The notes beneath the pieces are model-generated. The model was not told the DNA's origin. It saw only the letters and a program-made list of their open reading frames with translations, and made no database searches. Below are positions 5,171-5,240 of a stretch of DNA of 5,240 nucleotides, in pieces (the stretch's first letter is position 1; every line of letters begins with the position of its first letter). Source of the stretch: Methanomethylovorans sp. PtaU1.Bin073 (GTDB lineage Archaea; Halobacteriota; Methanosarcinia; Methanosarcinales; Methanosarcinaceae); contig MVQW01000187.1 of the NCBI GenBank assembly GCA_002067265.1, positions 1-5,240 on the forward strand. Reading direction: 5' to 3'. Made by a program: the position numbers and the translations under genes.

Positions 5171-5240
5171 ATGGTAGACTCCATAGATCCATTAATCACT
5201 GAAATTTCTTTCACTTCCGATATGATTGTTGGTAGCACTG
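5171..5240 (+). CDS. Start of an unidentified gene (3' truncated)
   Basis: From the ATG at 5171 the frame stays open for 23 codons to the window end, beginning MVDSIDPLITEISF and continuing TSDMIVGST. AGGCGA (5157-5162) lies eight bases upstream as a ribosome binding site, and a good TATA box lies about 60 bp upstream, so this is probably a real gene that starts its own transcript. The fragment has no signal peptide or recognised motif, and I do not identify the family. Confidence 0.55.
   Translation, partial: MVDSIDPLITEISFTSDMIVGST

Noticed and set aside
1..5240. CRISPR array, insertion sequence, tRNA/rRNA gene, riboswitch or defence island
   Set aside because: No spaced direct repeats, transposase motifs, tRNA cloverleaf or long structured non-coding region were seen; the genes are packed, collinear and of archaeal housekeeping or methanogen type.

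Overview
The window is chromosomal DNA from a methanogenic archaeon, most likely in Methanosarcinales/Methanosarcinaceae. The lineage call rests on gene content: a KEOPS Pcc1 subunit, an archaeal prefoldin beta subunit, a DUF2103 protein and a methanogenesis marker 12 protein (a family confined to methanogens and close relatives), with short archaeal-style intergenic regions, purine-rich ribosome binding sites and TATA-type promoters. Genus and species cannot be fixed from sequence reading alone. All convincing genes are on the + strand.

Left part (1-1792): an information-processing cluster. The window opens in the last codons of what looks like a Brix-domain (Imp4-like) ribosome biogenesis protein, followed 15 bp later by Pcc1 (tRNA t6A modification), then prefoldin beta (chaperone) and a stand-alone DHH/DHHA1 phosphoesterase. 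The Brix-Pcc1-prefoldin order matches the archaeal RNA-processing/translation superoperon that also carries L37Ae and RpoP in many euryarchaea.

Middle part (1823-3608): a PaaK-type aryl-CoA ligase (phenylacetate-CoA ligase/coenzyme F390 synthetase-like adenylating enzyme) followed 43 bp later by a small protein made of two ACT domains. The pair suggests an aryl-acid activating enzyme whose activity or expression is tied to sensing of an amino acid, probably an aromatic one. A stem-loop spanning the ACT gene's stop codon, followed by a T-rich tract (3598-3650), looks like a terminator.

Right part (3660-5063): a new transcription unit with a TATA-like box about 26 bp before the start codon, so its mRNA may be leaderless. 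It encodes a DUF2103 protein and, 16 bp later, methanogenesis marker 12, an ASKHA-fold protein of unknown substrate. After it comes a 107-bp gap with a good TATA element lying in an imperfect dyad, then the first 23 codons of an unidentified gene that runs off the window.

No mobile element, CRISPR array, tRNA, rRNA or defence system is visible. The least-explained content is the DUF2103-marker 12 unit, the PaaK-ACT pair and the dyad at 5084-5123.
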